Shown: positions 1-8,280 of the stretch, piece by piece
Layout of the letters: every line of letters starts with the position of its first letter
Position numbering within the stretch: the stretch's first letter is position 1
Assembly (NCBI GenBank): GCA_029624815.1
Contig: JARSSH010000005.1
Span: 1-38,608, forward strand
From: Candidatus Competibacter sp.
GTDB lineage: Bacteria; Pseudomonadota; Gammaproteobacteria; Competibacterales; Competibacteraceae
Reading direction: 5' to 3'
Length of the DNA stretch: 38,608 nucleotides
Notes under the pieces: generated by a model
The model's input: only the letters and a program-made list of their open reading frames with translations
Database searches by the model: none
What the model was told of the DNA's origin: nothing
Made by a program: the position numbers and the translations under genes

Positions 1-14
1 CCGGCAGGATGCAT
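1..14 (-). CDS. Possible start of a divergent gene (partial, 5' end only)
   Basis: On the minus strand an ATG at 14-12 is preceded by a strong Shine-Dalgarno-like AAGGAG about four bases upstream. Only four codons (M-H-P-A) lie inside the window, so nothing can be said about the product. A 21-codon open frame (89 to 25) ends just upstream of that ribosome site and could be a leader peptide or chance. The arrangement would be divergent to the phosphatase gene at 88. This is weak evidence resting on the ribosome site alone. Confidence 0.2.
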
Positions 15-87
15 CCCGCTCCTTCACTTTTCCAGCAAGTCTAGGACTTCACCGATATCGCCTCCACTCAGCACCGTAGGTTGCTCC

Positions 88-912
88 ATGACGATAACCC
101 TGGATTCGCATTACACCATCGGTCAGTTGCATCTATTCTGCCAGGATTATGTTTGCCACGGATGGGAGCCGTATCCCTACGTGATTCTAGCCGACGGTTG
201 TTCCGCCGAATCGGACAGCGACGTGGGGGCGAGACTGCTGGCGCTGAATGCCCGCCGCATGCTGCCGCGATTTATGGCCGCCGCTACCGATGAAGCCGGA
301 CGCCGCGCCTGTCACTGGCGATTGGGCCGGCGGATCGTGCGCCGCGCCGCCCGGCAGGCGCGGGAACTGGGCGCGGACAACGTGCTCGATGCCACCTTGC
401 TGATCGCCTGGTGCGACGGAGCCACGGTGTACGTTCATCTCTACGGCGATGGTTGTCTGGTTGCCCGGCGCGCCGACGGTGGGATGGTGGCGATTCAAGT
501 GGAGTACGCCGGAAATGCACCCTATTACCTCTCCTATCTACTGGATCGAGAGCGGTGGGCGCTTTATCAAGTGGCCACCGGCGATCCGTTGGCGGCGCAA
601 AGCGTGAGCTACCTCAACGAGACCGGAACGACGAGCCGGCTGGAGCGCTTCGACGCCCCTCTGGTGTTTAGCTTTTCCCTGAAGGCCTTCCCGACGGTGG
701 CGGTGGCTACCGACGGCCTGCAATCGTTTGTCAGCGCGGGCACCAACGAACGGTTGAGCGCGCTGGATGTGGCGCGGGAGATGCTGGACTTCGACCCGTC
801 GCAAGATCATTTCGTCAAGCACCGGTTGTACGAACTGCTGCTCGAATACAGCAAGGAACAGGTGTTCAACCTCGACGATCTCGGCATCGGAATATTCGCC
901 CAAACGGCGTAG
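88..912 (+). CDS. PP2C-family serine/threonine phosphatase-like protein
   Basis: This 274-residue protein looks like a divergent PP2C (PPM) metal-dependent phosphatase. Near the N-terminus (about residues 34-50) it has ADGCS followed by SDVGAR, the usual form of the first metal-binding aspartate motif in bacterial PP2C proteins of this subgroup. A GDG-x-LVAR strand lies near residues 120-127, and an ATDGL motif near residue 210 matches a late PP2C motif with its metal-binding aspartate. No signal peptide or membrane segment is visible, so it should be cytosolic. Such proteins often sit beside a kinase or a von Willebrand A protein, but no such partner is seen in this window; one could lie to the left. 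The substrate is unknown. The family call is fairly sure; activity is inferred. Confidence 0.7.
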   Translation: MTITLDSHYTIGQLHLFCQDYVCHGWEPYPYVILADGCSAESDSDVGARLLALNARRMLPRFMAAATDEAGRRACHWRLGRRIVRRAARQARELGADNVLDATLLIAWCDGATVYVHLYGDGCLVARRADGGMVAIQVEYAGNAPYYLSYLLDRERWALYQVATGDPLAAQSVSYLNETGTTSRLERFDAPLVFSFSLKAFPTVAVATDGLQSFVSAGTNERLSALDVAREMLDFDPSQDHFVKHRLYELLLEYSKEQVFNLDDLGIGIFAQTA

Positions 913-921
913 GCGCGCGGA

Positions 922-942
922 CGCGCCGCCCTTCGCGGCGCG
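922..942. terminator. GC-rich hairpin between convergent genes
   Basis: CGCGCCG (922-928) and CGGCGCG (936-942) form a 7-bp stem with a 7-base loop in the gap between the phosphatase gene and the convergent minus-strand gene ending at 1001. There is no U tract on either strand, so a role in termination is only suggested by position. Confidence 0.3.
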
Positions 943-1000
943 CCGGGCTTGCCGGTTTACTTCCTGCGCGGCATCTGGCCGCCACGCGCGGTGAGGCCGG

Positions 1001-1471
1001 TCAGAAGAATCTCAGGTAGGTTTCCAGCACCTTGAGGGTATAGTCGCCGGTCGCGCCGTTGCGGTACTGCTCCGGATCGCCGGTCATCCACCAGGCGGCG
1101 GCGCGCTGCACGGCGACGATCTCGTTGTTGCCCGCGGCAAGCTGTTCGCGCAGCACGTTTCCCATCACGCAGACCACCACGTGCCGGGCCAGGGCCGGAT
1201 CGGCGGCGAACTGATCCGGCGTCACGTCCTGGTTCAGGCAGCGCCGCGACCAGCGAACGATATTGTCCGGCTTGATTTGCCAGTCGCTGTACAGTCCGGC
1301 CCCGGCCTGTGGCGCCGACAGGCGCAGCGCCTCGACCAAGGCTTCCACTTTGGCGTCGGAAATTTGCGCATGGGCGACGGACAGCAGAGCCCAAAATAGC
1401 ACGCCCCACCACGGTAACGGGTGGCGCGACCAGGCAGGAAGGGTGGCGATGTTGGGGTTGACACGAATCAT
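1001..1471 (-). CDS. Exported protein of unknown function
   Basis: I do not recognise this 156-residue protein. The ATG at 1471 is preferred over an upstream GTG at 1486 because AAGG lies about six bases before it. The N-terminus has a basic and polar stretch, then a hydrophobic segment (WWGVLFWALLSVAHA), which looks like a signal peptide cleaved after AHA, giving a periplasmic protein of roughly 115-120 residues. The mature part has two cysteines (in RRCLNQD and VVVCVMG) that could pair, and a WW dipeptide followed by a YRNG stretch. It lies 40 bases downstream of yifB on the same strand and may be cotranscribed, but that gives no functional hint. Confidence 0.6.
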   Translation of the reverse strand: MIRVNPNIATLPAWSRHPLPWWGVLFWALLSVAHAQISDAKVEALVEALRLSAPQAGAGLYSDWQIKPDNIVRWSRRCLNQDVTPDQFAADPALARHVVVCVMGNVLREQLAAGNNEIVAVQRAAAWWMTGDPEQYRNGATGDYTLKVLETYLRFF

Positions 1472-1511
1472 GGAACCTTCTCGCACGGTGGAATAAGCAA
1501 TAGGGTCGGGG

Positions 1512-3023
1512 CTAGCGCGCCAGGGTCCGGTCCAACGCGCGGTAGCTGATGGCCTCGGTGAGATGCGGGGTCTTGATGCCCTCGCTGCCGGCCAGATCGG
1601 CGATGGTCCGGGCTACTTTCAAAATGCGGTGGTAGGCGCGCGGCGACAGTCCAAGCCGCTCCATGGCCTGTTCCAGCAGGCGATGGTCGGCTTCGCCCAG
1701 GATGCAATATCGTTCGATCTCGCGGGTGCGCAGGATGCAGTTGGGTTTGCCGGCGCGTCGCAGTTGCCGCTCGCGGGCGGCGCAGACCCGCACCCGCACC
1801 GCGGCGCTGTTTTCTTCCGGAACGTCGCCGCGCAGCACCCGATGCGCCAGTCGCGGCACTTCGATGTGCAGGTCGATGCGGTCCAGCAGCGGACCCGACA
1901 CCCGCGCCCGGTAGCGGCGCACCTGTTCCTGGCCGCAGGCGCAACGCCGCTCGGCGTCGCCCAGGTAGCCGCAGGGACAGGGGTTCATGGCCGCCACCAG
2001 TTGGAACCGCGCCGGAAAGTCGGCTTGGCGGGCGGCGCGGGAGATGGTGATGCGCCCCGATTCCATCGGTTCGCGCAGCACTTCCAGCACCCGCCGGTCG
2101 TACTCCGGCAATTCGTCCAGGAACAGCACGCCATGGTGGGCCAGCGAGATCTCGCCGGGTCGCGGCAGACCGCCGCCGCCGACCAACGCTACCGCCGAGG
2201 CGGTGTGGTGCGGCGCCCGGAACGGCCGCACTCCCCATTGCTGCAAATCCAACCCCTGCGCGCTGATCGAGGCGATGGCGGCGGTTTCCAGCGCCTCGGC
2301 TTCGCTCAGCGGCGGCATGATGCCGGACAGCCGGCTGGCGAGCATGGTCTTGCCGGTGCCGGGCGGGCCGATCAGGAGCAGGTTGTGACCGCCGGCGGCG
2401 GCGATTTCCAGCGCGCGCTTGGCGTGCTGCTGACCGCGCACATCGCTCAGATCCCGTTCCAGCAGTGGTTCCGGTTCCGGACGGGATGGCGGGCGCGACG
2501 GCCGCAGGGCCGCGCCGGTGTTCAGTTGCCGGCAAACCTCCAACAGGTGGGCCGCGCCCAAAACGGTCGCGCCGCCGGCCAGCAGCGCCTCGGCGGCGTT
2601 ATCGGCCGGGGCGAGCAGAGTCCGTCCGGCATCGCGGCAGGCCAGCGCCGCCGGCAGCACGCCGCGGACGCCGCGCAGCTCGCCGCCCAGCGCCAGCTCG
2701 CCGAGGCATTCGTACTGTCCCAGCCGTTCGCGGCCGATTTGACCGGAGGCGGCCAGGATGCCCAGCGCGATCGGCAGATCGAAGCGACCGCCTTCCTTGG
2801 GCAGGTCGGCGGGCGCCAGGTTGATGGTGATGCGACGACTGGGAAATTCGAAGCGGCTGTTGAGGATGGCGCCACGCACCCGGTCCTTGCTTTCCTTGAC
2901 CGCCGCTTCCGGCAGGCCAACGATGAACAGTCCCGGCAGGCCGGTGGACAGATGCACTTCCACGCTGACCGGTGGCGCATCGATGCCGACTTGAGCGCGA
3001 GTGTGGACGATGGCGAGCGACAT
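1512..3023 (-). CDS. comM: YifB/ComM-family Mg-chelatase-like AAA+ ATPase
   Basis: This is a 503-residue YifB/ComM protein. In Vibrio the family member ComM is a hexameric helicase that promotes branch migration during natural transformation. The start MSLAIVHTRA at 3023 is the family's conserved N-terminus; the open frame runs 22 codons further upstream but without family similarity. The N-terminal domain (about 1-170) is the ChlI-like/Lon-type fold (VEVHLSTGLPGLFIVGLPE). The central AAA+ core has Walker A GPPGTGKT and Walker B VLFLDELPE, and the Mg-chelatase C-terminal domain contains the LSPRAYHRILKVARTIADL helix. CPCG plus nearby cysteines (CPCGYLGDAERRCACG) form the family's zinc-like cluster. 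Length is normal. It lies beside ubiK, a common gammaproteobacterial arrangement. Confidence 0.95.
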   Translation of the reverse strand: MSLAIVHTRAQVGIDAPPVSVEVHLSTGLPGLFIVGLPEAAVKESKDRVRGAILNSRFEFPSRRITINLAPADLPKEGGRFDLPIALGILAASGQIGRERLGQYECLGELALGGELRGVRGVLPAALACRDAGRTLLAPADNAAEALLAGGATVLGAAHLLEVCRQLNTGAALRPSRPPSRPEPEPLLERDLSDVRGQQHAKRALEIAAAGGHNLLLIGPPGTGKTMLASRLSGIMPPLSEAEALETAAIASISAQGLDLQQWGVRPFRAPHHTASAVALVGGGGLPRPGEISLAHHGVLFLDELPEYDRRVLEVLREPMESGRITISRAARQADFPARFQLVAAMNPCPCGYLGDAERRCACGQEQVRRYRARVSGPLLDRIDLHIEVPRLAHRVLRGDVPEENSAAVRVRVCAARERQLRRAGKPNCILRTREIERYCILGEADHRLLEQAMERLGLSPRAYHRILKVARTIADLAGSEGIKTPHLTEAISYRALDRTLAR

Positions 3024-3190
3024 GGAGATTCCGCGAGCCGCTACGGATTGCCGCCAAGCGGGTTGTTGGATTGTGGCGCCGACCGGCACGGCGACCTTGC
3101 ACTATTTAAGTGCGGGAAACAGCGGCGATAGCAACCGGTTACGGAGCGCGCGCGCCATCCAGTCATGACGAAAGGGGAGGCCGCTGGCGA

Positions 3191-3493
3191 TCAGCCGTCG
3201 CCTTCTTCGGATTCGACGGGTTTTTCCGCGGTTTTGCGCCGTTTGCCGCCGGGCGCCTTGCCTTCCAGTTCGGCAACTTGTTTTTCCAAAGTCTCCAGCT
3301 TGGCGCGGGTGCGGGCCAGCACGGCCTGCTGCACGTCGAATTCCTCTCGCGTCACCAGTTCCAGCTTGGCGAAGGCCGCCTGCAGCGCCGCATGGAAGTT
3401 CTTTTCCATCTCCGTCTGAAGCTGGCGAAAGCTGGGCGGCAGCGCTTCCGCAAAGCGTTTAGCCAAATCGTCGAAAGTTTTGGGGTCGATCAT
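3191..3493 (-). CDS. ubiK: Ubiquinone biosynthesis accessory factor UbiK (YqiC/BMFP family)
   Basis: This 100-residue protein matches the UbiK (formerly YqiC) family, a small coiled-coil accessory factor that binds UbiJ and membranes and helps the aerobic ubiquinone-biosynthesis complex. It starts with the conserved IDPKTFDDLAKRFAEALP. The C-terminal half is a heptad-rich coiled coil (EEFDVQQAVLARTRAKLETL) followed by a charged tail. The GGAGG ribosome site ends one base before the ATG at 3499 but seven bases before the ATG at 3493, so the downstream start is preferred. It is transcribed divergently from glnK and sits next to yifB. Confidence 0.92.
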   Translation of the reverse strand: MIDPKTFDDLAKRFAEALPPSFRQLQTEMEKNFHAALQAAFAKLELVTREEFDVQQAVLARTRAKLETLEKQVAELEGKAPGGKRRKTAEKPVESEEGDG

Positions 3494-3568
3494 CACCATT
3501 CCTCCACATTGGGAATTGCCGTCACTTTAGTTTAACGGGATTTTGCGGCTTGTGCGTGCCGGCCGTCA

Positions 3569-3585
3569 TGCACAAAAACGGTGCA
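3569..3585. promoter_or_regulatory. NtrC-type enhancer box upstream of glnK
   Basis: TGCACAAAAACGGTGCA is a 17-base dyad that matches the known NtrC consensus TGCAC-N7-GTGCA with perfect outer arms. It lies about 95 bases upstream of the sigma-54 type promoter, a normal enhancer distance. An AT-rich tract (3625-3680) between the two could aid DNA bending, perhaps with IHF, although no clear IHF site was assigned. Confidence 0.8.
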
Positions 3586-3679
3586 AAACGGAGGGCATGT
3601 GCCCGGCTACGGATTAACGATCGGGGAATAATCCCATAAATTAAATATAATTAATTGTTTTAATTAAATATTAAATTAA

Positions 3680-3695
3680 TGGCACACGATATGCT
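3680..3695 (+). promoter_or_regulatory. Sigma-54 (RpoN) promoter for glnK-amtB
   Basis: TGGCACACGATATGCT matches the -24/-12 consensus TGGCACG-N4-TTGCW, with the invariant GG and GC separated by exactly ten bases. Transcription would begin near 3706, leaving a leader of about 100 bases before the glnK ATG at 3805. With the upstream NtrC box this predicts induction under nitrogen limitation. Confidence 0.8.
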
Positions 3696-3756
3696 TTTTG
3701 CTGGCGACTCACCGCGCCGTCGACACTGACGGACGGAAGCTGTCCAGACGCAATAA

Positions 3757-4143
<387 letters not shown>

Positions 4144-4264
4144 AGCGCGGGTTCGCCCGATTGCGTCTCGAACCTTGCGGAGTGGCGGCCGGCCGGTCGG
4201 CCCCCGCGACAACCCGAATCCCCTGCATGACTCCCTAATTTTCAACGCTAGGAGAATCTTACTA

Positions 4265-5611
4265 ATGACGAGAACGATGCAAGTGGCGAAAAACGGCGGC
4301 CTGTTGCTGCTGACGGCGATGCTGGCGCCCGTGTTGGCGGTGGCCCAGGAAACGGCGGCCCCACCGACCTTGAGCGCGGGCGATACGGCCTGGATGCTGA
4401 CCTCCACCGCCTTGGTGCTGTTCATGACCATTCCAGGGTTGTCGCTGTTTTACGCGGGCATGGTGCGGGCCAAGAACGTGCTGTCGGTGATGATGCAGTG
4501 CTTCGCCATCACCGCGCTGATCACGGTGCTGTGGGCATTGTACGGCTACAGTCTGGCATTCGATGCCACCGGCATGACCAAGGAAGCCACCAATCTGTAC
4601 ACCTTCGTCGGCGGTCTCGGCAAGGCGTTTCTGGGCGGAGTCGGGCGGGATAGCCTGACCTTGACCATTCCGGAGACCGTGTTCGTGACCTTTCAGATGA
4701 CTTTTGCGATCATCACGCCGGCGCTGATCGTCGGCGCCTTCGCCGAACGGATGAAGTTTTCCGCGCTGCTGCTGTTCATGGCCGTCTGGTTCACCATTGT
4801 GTACACCCCGGTCGCTCATATGGTGTGGAGCGGAGACGGCGCGCTGATGTGGGACTGGGGCGTGCTGGATTTCGCCGGTGGCACGGTGGTGCATATCAAC
4901 GCCGGAATTGCCGGTTTCGTGGCCTGTCTGGTTCTCGGCAAACGCAAGGGCTATCCGCATACGGCGATGCCGCCGCATAATCTGAATTTCACCATCATGG
5001 GCGCCGGAATGCTGTGGGTCGGCTGGTTCGGCTTCAACGCCGGCAGCGCGGTGGCGGCGAATGGCTCGGCGGGCATGGCCATGTTGGTGACTCAAATCGC
5101 GACCGCGACGGCGGCGCTGGCCTGGATGTTCGCGGAATGGGTGAATCACGGCAAACCCAGCGTGTTGGGCATCGCGTCCGGCGCGGTGGCGGGTCTGGTG
5201 GCGATCACGCCAGCCTCCGGCACCGCCGGTCCGATGGGGGCGTTGCTGATCGGTTTTGCGTCTGGCCTGATCTGCTTCCTGGCGTCCACCAAGCTGAAGC
5301 GGGCACTGGGTTATGACGATTCGCTGGACGTGTTCGGCGTGCATGCGGTGGGCGGTATCGCCGGCGCGATCCTGACCGGTTTGTGCGCCGATGTCAGCCT
5401 GGGCGGCGCGGGTCTGGCCGACGGCATGACCATCGGCGGTCAGTTGTGGGTGCAGACCAAGGGTGTGCTGTTCACCGTTGTTTATTCCGGTGTTTTGAGC
5501 TTCGTGATCCTGAAGATCGTCGATGTGGTGGTCGGCTTGCGAGTCACGGACGAGCAGGAAACCGAGGGCCTGGACATCGCGTTGCACGACGAGCGCGGCT
5601 ACAACCTGTAA
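4265..5611 (+). CDS. amtB: Ammonium transporter AmtB
   Basis: This 448-residue Amt/Mep/Rh channel conducts ammonium across the inner membrane. The ATG at 4265 follows GGAGAATCTTACTA and opens a signal peptide (GGLLLLTAMLAPVLAVAQ), as in other proteobacterial AmtB proteins; the longer open frame from 4175 adds non-family sequence. About eleven hydrophobic segments follow. The two pore-lining histidines are present at about residue 210 (VVHINAGIAG) and residue 360 (FGVHAVGGIAG), and the signature DFAGGTVVH is intact. It lies between two PII genes and is probably cotranscribed with the first from the sigma-54 promoter; no terminator was seen in the 121-base gap. The C-terminal tail that PII contacts (LDIALHDERGYNL) is conserved. 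Confidence 0.97.
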   Translation: MTRTMQVAKNGGLLLLTAMLAPVLAVAQETAAPPTLSAGDTAWMLTSTALVLFMTIPGLSLFYAGMVRAKNVLSVMMQCFAITALITVLWALYGYSLAFDATGMTKEATNLYTFVGGLGKAFLGGVGRDSLTLTIPETVFVTFQMTFAIITPALIVGAFAERMKFSALLLFMAVWFTIVYTPVAHMVWSGDGALMWDWGVLDFAGGTVVHINAGIAGFVACLVLGKRKGYPHTAMPPHNLNFTIMGAGMLWVGWFGFNAGSAVAANGSAGMAMLVTQIATATAALAWMFAEWVNHGKPSVLGIASGAVAGLVAITPASGTAGPMGALLIGFASGLICFLASTKLKRALGYDDSLDVFGVHAVGGIAGAILTGLCADVSLGGAGLADGMTIGGQLWVQTKGVLFTVVYSGVLSFVILKIVDVVVGLRVTDEQETEGLDIALHDERGYNL

Positions 5612-5616
5612 TGTGG

Positions 5617-5660
5617 GGCGGGCGGACACCGGCGCCGCGGGACTCCGGTGTCCGCCCGCC
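5617..5660. terminator. Long perfect hairpin between amtB and the second PII gene
   Basis: A 16-bp perfect GC-rich stem (5617-5632 pairing with 5645-5660) with a 12-base loop begins six bases after the amtB stop. No U tract follows. It could stabilise the amtB mRNA 3' end or attenuate readthrough into the second PII gene, which would separate the levels of the two PII proteins. Confidence 0.5.
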
Positions 5661-5730
5661 ATCGCGCGCCACCCCGGATTTCGGTTATATTCCCGCGCGG
5701 GCATTGTGTCTTAGGTCAGGCGAACGCTAG

Positions 5731-6078
<348 letters not shown>

Positions 6079-6102
6079 CCGCGCCGTGAGGCGTTATTCA
6101 AC

Positions 6103-6135
6103 AGGGCGGAGCCGGCGGCTTCGCCCTTTGCGTTT
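6103..6135 (+). terminator. Rho-independent terminator after the second PII gene
   Basis: AGGGCGGAGCC (6103-6113) pairs with GGCTTCGCCCT (6117-6127), an 11-bp stem with one G-U pair and a GGC loop, followed by TTGCGTTT. It ends the glnK-amtB-PII unit before the convergent gene ending at 6274. Confidence 0.75.
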
Positions 6136-6273
6136 CAGGGTGGCGGGTTCTTGGAAGTGCGCCGTTCGACCCGTTTCGCGATCCTCGACAACGGGCACGG
6201 CCGGTTCGGTCGTCACGAGCCGGCACAACCCAAATAGGATGGGACGCGCTATAGGGACGATGCCGGGTCGAGG

Positions 6274-7701
6274 CTAACCCTCGGAGGGCCATTGCAGCGC
6301 TTCCGACAAGGTATCGAGTGCTGTCATGCTGGCTTGCACCTGCGCCAGCGCCGCCATGGCCTGGTCGTGGCTGATGCCGAGCGTGAACATGGCCAAGGCC
6401 GGCAAGCGGTTGTTTTCCTCGTCCCCCACCCCGATGTAATGCAGCAGGCGGTTGGCGATCAGCACCAGATTGGAATATTCCGCATACGCTTGGGTGCAGT
6501 CTTCGTGGTGATGCCAGCGCACGGCGGCGATCACTTCCTCGGGCATGGACCACGACTGCATCAGCCAGGCGCCGATATGCCAGTGCTCGGTGCCCAGGAC
6601 ATAGCGCTCGACCGCACTGACCGGCACATGCCGGTTGACCGCCAAAAACCGGTTGAACAGAAAAAAACGGGCCGGGAACACATGACCCAGCACCAGGTAG
6701 CCAAAGTTATGCAGCAACCCGGACAGGTAAGCCAACCCCGGTTTGACGTCCACCGAGTCGGGCAGCAGCTTGACCAGCTCGCTGACCAGGGACGCGCAGT
6801 AGGTGCTGTGTCGCCAGAAGGCTTTCAGGCCGACCGGGCCATCAGCCGGGATACGGAAAGTCTGGCCCATGCTGGAGCCGAGCAGCAGGTTGAGCGCGCC
6901 ATCGACCCCCAGTACTTGCTCGATCGCGGCTTGCAGCGAATCCACGGCGACGGGATGGCCGTGCAGCGGCGAGCGCGCCCAATACACCACCTGAGCGGCC
7001 AGACTGGGATCCTGCTCGACGATGTGAAGGATATCCTGGGTGTTGGTGGTTGGATGAGCGCGCAACATCAGGAGGCGCTGCACGGTTTGCGGCATGACCG
7101 GCAGTTCGGTGATGGCCTCGATGCCCTCCTTTAACCCCGCCGGCGTGTAACGGTTGGTGAGGCTGGTCAGGTTTTGCGGCGTGATGGCCTGCTGGCTGAG
7201 CAGGGAATCGAGATCGTCGACGGGAACCGCGAAGTGTTCCCAGCGCGCCTGGCCGAGCAAACTCCGGAAATCAAGGTTTCGCATACCGATCAGAGTATCG
7301 CCGCTGCCGCCGTCGAAGTAGATTTCGTCCTCGTCCGCCAGGATCAAACTGTCATCGGCCAGCGCGGCAATGCCGAAAGCCTCGGGCAGGGGAGGGTAGG
7401 AGCCCGCCTTGCAGCCCCGGCTTTGAAAAAAACGGATGGTTTCGGCGCCATAAAGGGGCGCCAGATCGCGTTGCAGCGCCTGACACAGCATGGAAAAATC
7501 CAGGATGTGGCTGCCCGGCAGGACGGCCATCGTCAAGCCGGTGCTATCTTTCAACAGGACGATGCGCACCATCCGGCGGAGGGGCAGATCGAGCAGCGCC
7601 GCGACTTGCCCGAGTGTTTCGCCGGCCGGGCAAGCCATCATCCGATAGGGCAATCGCTGCTGGTCCAGGTAGCTCCGAACGATATCGGGCAGGTTCGTCA
7701 T
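6274..7701 (-). CDS. YbaK/aminoacyl-tRNA deacylase-like domain fused to an HDOD domain
   Basis: This 475-residue protein joins two recognisable parts. Residues 1 to about 150 resemble the YbaK/ProX/EbsC family, which hydrolyses mischarged tRNA in its enzymatic members (MVRIVLLKDSTGLTMAVLPGSHILDF and the later DEIYFDGGSGDTLIGM). Residues about 190-400 form an HDOD domain (ITELPVMPQTVQRLL, EQDPSLAAQVVYWARSP, LSGLLHNFGYLVLGH, HWHIGAWLM), the HD-related output module of bacterial signalling proteins. The ATG at 7701 has only a weak ribosome site. It is convergent with the PII operon and lies about 100 bases downstream of the FtsN-like gene. Whether the deacylase half is active or only binds aminoacyl ligands cannot be decided here. 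Confidence 0.85.
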   Translation of the reverse strand: MTNLPDIVRSYLDQQRLPYRMMACPAGETLGQVAALLDLPLRRMVRIVLLKDSTGLTMAVLPGSHILDFSMLCQALQRDLAPLYGAETIRFFQSRGCKAGSYPPLPEAFGIAALADDSLILADEDEIYFDGGSGDTLIGMRNLDFRSLLGQARWEHFAVPVDDLDSLLSQQAITPQNLTSLTNRYTPAGLKEGIEAITELPVMPQTVQRLLMLRAHPTTNTQDILHIVEQDPSLAAQVVYWARSPLHGHPVAVDSLQAAIEQVLGVDGALNLLLGSSMGQTFRIPADGPVGLKAFWRHSTYCASLVSELVKLLPDSVDVKPGLAYLSGLLHNFGYLVLGHVFPARFFLFNRFLAVNRHVPVSAVERYVLGTEHWHIGAWLMQSWSMPEEVIAAVRWHHHEDCTQAYAEYSNLVLIANRLLHYIGVGDEENNRLPALAMFTLGISHDQAMAALAQVQASMTALDTLSEALQWPSEG

Positions 7702-7806
7702 GGTGGCGGCTCTGGGATGCGTATGGCAATGGTCGATGCGCCGGTCGGGAAGACGACTCGAATGTGGGAAACGGTAGCGTCTGCCCGATGAAACACGGGA
7801 CGATGG

Positions 7807-8280
7807 TTATGAGCGACCAGTCACGATTTGGCTGGCGGTGGCCCGGATCATGGTCGGCGTTATCCGGTTTTTCCTCGACGGCGCCGGCTTGCGCAACGGT
7901 TCGGCCGCCGGCCGCGGGTGGGCGGACGACGAGCGCGAGGCGCCGTGCGGACCGGGAGGATCCTGTTGGAGCTTGATCTGCCGCTTGGGCAGTTCGGTAT
8001 AAAAATCGTATTTGGGTTTGAGCGGCGCGGGCATGGTTTCGGGCGCGACCGGCGGCGGTTCGGTGGCGGCGGGGCGGCTGGTCGATGGGTCGGGAGCACT
8101 GCCGGGCGCGGCGGCGGCGACTGGAACCGGTTGCTGAATTCGATCGCCCTTGATGTAGGTCAGCAAGCCGCCGAACAGGCCAATGAGCACCAGCGTCATC
8201 ACCAGTAGACCATGACGACGCGCCGACCGGCGGCGGCGCTGCCAGGTCGAGGCGGGCTTGTAGTCGCGTCGGATACTCAC
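7807..8280 (-). CDS. FtsN-like single-pass membrane protein lacking a SPOR domain
   Basis: This 157-residue protein occupies the position behind argS where many gammaproteobacteria carry an FtsN-like SPOR-domain cell-division protein. It has the same layout: a short basic cytoplasmic start ([23 protein letters not shown]), one membrane segment near residues 25-44 ([21 protein letters not shown]), a Pro/Ala-rich periplasmic linker and the family's KYDFYTELP motif. After that motif a full-length member continues into a peptidoglycan-binding SPOR domain; here the frame ends about 60 low-complexity basic residues later. The start is GTG, and GTGA at 8280-8277 overlaps the argS stop, implying translational coupling. 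No SPOR-like sequence was found further downstream in other frames. Confidence 0.65.
   Translation of the reverse strand: MSIRRDYKPASTWQRRRRSARRHGLLVMTLVLIGLFGGLLTYIKGDRIQQPVPVAAAAPGSAPDPSTSRPAATEPPPVAPETMPAPLKPKYDFYTELPKRQIKLQQDPPGPHGASRSSSAHPRPAAEPLRKPAPSRKNRITPTMIRATASQIVTGRS

Noticed and set aside
1563-3131. 522-codon plus-strand open frame opposite yifB
   Set aside because: yifB on the minus strand has all family motifs; the opposite frame is rich in Arg, Gln and Gly with no recognisable domain, typical of GC-rich antisense frames.
4262-5704. 480-codon minus-strand open frame opposite amtB
   Set aside because: Antisense to a clear AmtB; composition dominated by His, Gln and Arg and no ribosome site or family match.
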